Positions 59,675 to 64,000 of a stretch of 64,000 nucleotides of DNA are shown one piece after another (position 1 is the first letter of the stretch; the number at the start of each line of letters is the position of its first letter). The notes beneath the pieces are model-generated. The model was given only the letters and a program-made list of their open reading frames with translations. It was not told the origin of the DNA and searched no databases. The stretch comes from Oscheius tipulae (Eukaryota; Nematoda; Chromadorea; Rhabditida; Rhabditidae): NCBI GenBank assembly GCA_037178975.1, contig JASJZH010000001.1:7052501-7116500 (forward strand), read 5' to 3'. Made by a program: the position numbers and the translations under genes.

Positions 59675-61393
59675 ATGTTCTGGCTGATTCCTTTTCTTTT
59701 CGAAGGAGCTTACGCCGCCTTCTGTGGAACATCGACGATCCCGTACAGTTTGGAGGTTTCGCTCATGTTTTCTTCCTGTGTAACACTCTTTGCAGGTCCT
59801 TCCAGGAGGAGGTACTGTACTAGGATGTGCTCGACCTGCCTGCTTCGGCTGGGATTCCTCTACTGGAGGACGAGCTGCTGAAGACCACTCTTTCATCCAG
59901 TAACAAATTCAGAGATCTGTTTCATTCCATTTGTTTAGACAAGACGGCTATAGAGATGGATTCACCAGAGCTGATCCTCCCCAAAGACAGCCATTTATGC
60001 CAGGAGTACCACAGACAGCGGTGCGTTCTGAGACAAAAAGGTCATTCCGTTGTGGAAACTTGATAAATGGCTCACATTATCGGCGAGTGGTAAAAAAGTG
60101 GGCGGGTGTTTTCTCACGGGTGGTCTCGGAGATCCGTTTCATTCCCTGGACAGAGAACTGACGAAACTTTCAGACCTGTTTCCCTGCTTCCTCCTGCGGC
60201 CCGAGTCAATGGGCCAGTGGCTTCGTTCCAGGACTACAAGGAGCCCCGTAAGTTCTCGAACTTCTTTGTTGGAAGAAGTTCTAGGGCGTCGCTCATGTGT
60301 TGCTCATACCCTGCCTTGGCTCAAGCTGAAGATCTTGGGATCGCTTCTTTGGAACCCGGAACTATTGCCTACGGTGGAGAAGGACCAGCGAATGGACCCA
60401 CAAACCACTTTGACTACTTGAGGAATATTCGGCCAAAGATGATGCCTGATGGTCAGATTCAATACGATGTAGAGATGGGTCGAATGCCGTGTCAGGAGCC
60501 TCAATCGCTGCCTCCAGTAGCTCCGATGTTTGTCCAGCAAGTCATTGTACGTTTCTGAAGTGTTGGCTGAACTCCTAAAAAAAACTATATTCGCAGTATT
60601 CATGATTTCAGCAATCACCTCCCGTTGCCCTTGCACCAGTCGCTCCGGGTTATTCTGCTCCAGCCTCGTCCTATTTCCCTGCTCTTCCTCAGTTTACCTG
60701 CTTCCCAGCCGATGCCAAGGCAAGCCTCTTGTATTTCTCATCGTCAGATCACAGATTCTGATGCACGACTTGACTGAGAAGCGAATGGACGAGCTGAAAC
60801 TGAACGAATGGATCATGACCCCGTCGAAGAACCTCTCCTCTGTACAAGATAACAGGGTCAAGAGCTGGCTGCACAGAATGCCCGAAGTTGATGCTGAGTT
60901 CCTTATGTGAGTTGACTTGTGTCAAGCAGTTCTGTCTGTAGATTGACCACTGAAGGGGGGAAGAGTATCAAATTGACCAGACGACATCTAATTCCCCGAG
61001 CCGATTGTGACAATCTATCAATGATGACGATTGTTCCTGCTGAAGATGTTCTCCTGGGAGACTGTCTGTTCGAAATCGAAAACAGACAGCTTGTTCCTGC
61101 TGTCGTGACCGGAGTCAAGTCGGTCTGGCAGCAGGGAATCTATGCTCCTCAAACGGACAGTGGCACTGTAAGGCTACTGCTTTGAACCAGAACGATCTGT
61201 TGTTCAGTTGATTGTGAACGGCCTAGCGGTCTCCTGTTTCTCAGAAGTCAACGATTCGGTACTGACGAGAAATGTTTACGAAAGTGTGGTCAAGTGCAAC
61301 GAAGAAGACGACCAATACTGTTCTGTCAGTGACTCCAAAGCTAGTCTACTCTTCGACCTCGCCGGACTGGTCATCCCCGGATGCAAATTTTGA
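59675..61393 (+). CDS. Warthog-type hedgehog-related protein (Wart + Hog/Hint)
   Basis: Nematode hedgehog-related secreted protein, made as a precursor that cleaves itself. Exons: 59675-59755, 59796-59899, 59939 to about 60020, 60174-60247, 60285-60546, 60612-60719, 60755-60906, 60942-61167 and 61208-61393. A signal peptide (MFWLIPFLFEGAYA) precedes the Wart domain: CGTSTIPYSLEVLPGGGT, LGCARPACFGW, SLMCCSYPALAQAEDLGI, and FDYLRNIRPKM. A Pro/Ala-rich linker leads to the Hint domain, starting at FTCFPADAK with the catalytic Cys, then WLHRMPEVDAEFL, LTTEGGKSIKLTRRHLIP with the TxxH-region His, VLLGDCLFEI, and GIYAPQTDSGTLIVNGLAVSC. The end of exon 3 is not fixed. One intron uses AAG|GCAAGC, a GC donor. 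Confidence 0.88.
60720..60754 (+). other. GC-AG intron in the Warthog gene
   Basis: The donor reads AAG|GCAAGC, matching the strict consensus for GC-AG introns, and the acceptor is ATCACAG. The 35-nt removal keeps phase 0 and joins FPADAK to ILMHDL within the Hint domain. No GT donor nearby keeps frame. Confidence 0.75.
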
Positions 61394-62357
61394 TCAGAAG
61401 CTTGTGCAATAAACAACCTATTTATAAACTATTTATTCTGCCCTTTTTGAAGCTAGAGTATACTGCTTGCTTATTGTTTAATATCATGTGTTTGAATCCA
61501 CGCGTTGTACTTGTCCCGTCACGATCCTACCGTATTCCCGCCAATTTGTCCCTATTCAAACCTGGTTTGCACTTTCTCCAGTCGCTCCTAACGCGCCTTG
61601 TTCTAGAAGCTTGTTCTTCACAATTAAACCTTCATAAACACATCTCAAAGTGTTCCTATTCTTTCTGACCCACAGACATAATAATTTTTCTTGGGCACGA
61701 GCCGATTTCTAGCTGGCTCGAAGAGGTATAACAAGCCGAGCCAGCTCGAGGGTAAAAAACCGGCTCGATTTGCCAAGTTTACTACTTATCTCTGTGCTGG
61801 CGCTGCCTAAGTTCATGTACCCCAGATATAATCGACGCTGTGTTTGCCTGCATAGCTCAGTCGGTTAGCACTCCGACTAGAAACCAATATGAATTCGATT
61901 CTCTCGTGTTTATCCTTTTGCATGTCCACGGGCACCTTGAAAATACAGTCAGAAGGTTACAACACTGGTCCAAAATACGTTTTCAACTGTTTTCATTTCC
62001 TACCCTGGATATGGCCCATCCAGATGTACCAATTCGTCCCATATCCAAAAAAGGTGTATCACCGTCTCTTCACACCCAAACGAGATCAGTAAAGGCTGCA
62101 GTGATTGATAGCGAAAAATCGTTTGCCGATTTTCTGGGACATGTAGTTTGAGACGGCAGTGCTGCAAAAAACGACGTGCTTAATGGTAGATGATGGATTG
62201 AGCGCTGAAAGTGGGGGTCTTGCAAAACAACAAAATAACGGAACATTTATGCCCGATAGCTGTCTCCAGGTCTGGTGATGATGATAGATGTCGGGACTAC
62301 TGTGTTCGAGACCACGCTGGTTCCAGTCATCGTTCCCATTCCCAGTAGCCGGAGACA
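61394..62357. other. Intergenic region with a SINE-like element
   Basis: Between Warthog and the convergent receptor gene. It has AATAAA after the Warthog stop at about 61408, a stretch with repeated AGCTGGCTCGA/GAGCCAGCTCGAG near 61710-61770, and the family-A tRNA-like copy at 61851. No gene is supported. Confidence 0.55.
61851..61908 (+). repeat. tRNA-derived SINE-like element, family A
   Basis: CATAGCTCAGTCGGTTAGCAC is a perfect box A; GAATTCGATTCTC is a decayed box B. It shares CTCCGACTA with the other family-A copies. Confidence 0.6.
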
Positions 62358-63619
62358 CTAAAAAGTTGTGATTCGTTTTCTCCAAGGACATACTCTGTGC
62401 TTCCAGTAACAGATGGCCTCCTTGTAGTCGGCTACAAGTAAAACGGTAAAGATGGGATCGGAAATTTGAGCGAACGAAACAACACAGGCACAGACGAGAA
62501 TCACTTCGCCGGCGGGGATCTTGGCCAAGGAGAACACAAAGACGATGAAGGCCGGGAAAATGTTAAAAACTATCGGCATACATGTCTGAAGCATTGTCTA
62601 ATTCTTGAATAAGTTTTTTACCTGAAGGGTGAGGAGAACATAGAGCTTGTATTGAAACTTGTAGGTGAAACTGGCAATGTTACGGATCTCTCTCAGCTTC
62701 GAACCGATTTTGTGCCAGCAGATGAGGAAGATTGAGCAGGCTGAGAAGACAAAAACGATATACGACCCGAGACATATCGCCATTCCGAGATTCACTTCTC
62801 CGTCAATCTGAACAACAAGTTACGCTGTGCTTTCGTCAACAATTTGGTGAGGAAAGAACTCGTTGATCTATTCTACTCACAGTAATCTCTCCTCCAATGT
62901 AGCCAACATTCTTGGGCTCAATTCCAGTAGCAGACAAAAGCTCGTCCCGGAAGATTCGATCAGTTTCCTCGGTGGGCATGATAGCATGGCAACTTCCGAC
63001 CATGTAAATAGCCAGACAGACGGAGGCTAGGAGAGCAAGAGGACAGTAGGGACAACGAACAATCCATGGCTTTGGACTGAATTCAGATCTTACAGAGCTA
63101 CAAGTGGCCCGTGCAAGACAAAAATAGAGTTAGACCTCCGGACAGATTTGAACCCGGGTCGCTCGGGACGTTATCGGCCGCCTTAGTTTGAAAAGTCACC
63201 CATGGAGACGGCTCGCTTATAAAAAATAGATGAGTTTTTACCTTTCTATGATGGAGAGTCTGTAGAGGAAGCTCCAAGTGAGAATGATGGCATTGAAGGT
63301 GTAACTCGAGACAAAGGACATGACCTGAATCTGTTGGATCCATCTGGGCAGAATGTCGACTGTCGAGATGAAGAAATAGCAGTTTTCCGGAATGTACCAT
63401 GTCTAAATCATTCCTTAAACTCGGCAAAAGTCATCCTACCGGAAGAGCTGTGAACTGGGAGGTAGCCAAGTAGCAAGCATTGACAGTATAGGCAAGCAGG
63501 AACCACTTGTACTTCCCGATTCTTTGAGAAGACTTGGTCAAGATGAACGGGATCAGAAGGAGATTCAAAACCGTGGCCGTAGCTCCAGATGTCAGTTCAA
63601 CTATCTGCGTAATTCTCAT
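62358..63619 (-). CDS. Serpentine chemoreceptor, Str/Srd type
   Basis: Seven-transmembrane receptor. Exons 63619-63440, 63402-63242, 63076-62881, 62807-62622 and 62585-62358 give 316 residues, normal for this family, with matching phases. Helix 1 is followed by RIGKYKWFLLAYTVNACYLA, typical of nematode Str and Srd receptors. Helix 3 ends FLYRLSIIER, then SPKPW and helix 4. A long second extracellular loop precedes helix 5. The second cytoplasmic region contains IASFTYKFQYKLYVLLTLQ, and helix 7 ends ISDPIFTVLLVADYKEAI. The second intron is 165 nt and carries a family-B SINE-like element; the first and last are 36-38 nt and the third 73 nt. Ligand unknown. Confidence 0.82.
63105..63200 (-). repeat. 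tRNA-derived SINE-like element, family B, intronic
   Basis: On the minus strand GAGCGACCCGGGTTCAAATC and GGTCTAACTCTATTTTTGT, TCTTGCACGGG align with 6627-6735. It lies in the sense orientation within the 165-nt second intron of the receptor gene, and largely accounts for that intron's extra length. Confidence 0.6.
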
Positions 63620-64000
63620 GCTGGACAGACAAGAGCATTGGCTTACTGCAGCAGGATATAAGTAATGTGCGGATTGGAGGAGGAGCCGATAAACAAAAGT
63701 CTTATTTCGTAGGATGAACTTTACCCGGTTTTAATCCTGAATCAAAGCGGTTCGAGACTTGCTGAGAAGGGAGGATTGATTCATGTTGTTATGAAGAATA
63801 GCGCCTACATAATTTTCCAGAGAATAATACTTCAGCAAATTTCCAATTTTGAACACCCACGGAATTTCTGGAAGCGGGTAGCCTTGTCATGCTTACAAGT
63901 ATAGGCTATTTGTAGGCACGCATCATATTCTGCCATGATTAGGACCGCCTGGATGACAAATCGGTGAGCAACAACGGTACAGGAATTCTGAACTCCAATC

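Noticed and set aside
59390-59896. Minus-strand frame of 168 codons
   Set aside because: It overlaps the signal and Wart exons of the Warthog gene on the other strand and has no features of its own.

Overview
The window reads as nuclear DNA of a nematode. Three things point there. It has nematode-specific families: serpentine chemoreceptors at both ends, a Warthog-type hedgehog-related protein, a secreted lipid-binding (ML-like) protein and F-box-associated-like proteins. Its introns are very short, mostly 36 to 45 nt, with GT...TTTCAG borders. Pyrimidine-rich TTTCAG or TTTTAG acceptors with no upstream donor sit just before several start codons, which suggests spliced-leader trans-splicing, and some gene pairs are spaced like operons. 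I cannot name the species. Gene models were built by hand by matching exon phases, so most internal exon borders are good and some 5' ends are not.

Left part (1-26.7 kb). A Sra-superfamily receptor runs off the left edge, then a Na+/K+-ATPase alpha-like gene in which four catalytic or transport motifs are altered. After about 4 kb without clear genes come a CRYL1-type dehydrogenase and a cytosolic HSP70 with a heat-shock-like promoter, both on the minus strand. Then follow two unrecognised genes on the plus strand (one coiled-coil), and a group of small or secreted products: an ML-like protein, two paralogous Lys/Thr-rich peptides, a beta/gamma-crystallin-like protein and a pepsin-family protease. 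Two tandem F-box-associated-like genes on the minus strand close this part.

Middle and right part (28-57 kb). This is dense housekeeping DNA: IBA57 and TCF25 (128 bp apart), a small membrane protein, a Ly6-like protein, CHMP1, ETFB and RNA polymerase III subunit RPC6 on the plus strand, an intronless type I membrane protein, the splicing regulator ESRP (minus, long introns), a MARCH-type ubiquitin ligase, a small unknown gene, BMS1, and a probable DUF1757 gene 159 bp behind it. A small lectin-like gene lies nested in an intron of that last gene on the opposite strand.

Far right (57-64 kb). A GNAT acetyltransferase, a complete Warthog protein with Wart and Hog/Hint parts, and a Str/Srd-type receptor. 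Dispersed tRNA-like (SINE-like) elements occur in introns and intergenic DNA across the window; at least two families can be told apart. The genes are mostly unrelated in function. The exceptions are the probable operon pairs and the tandem paralogues.
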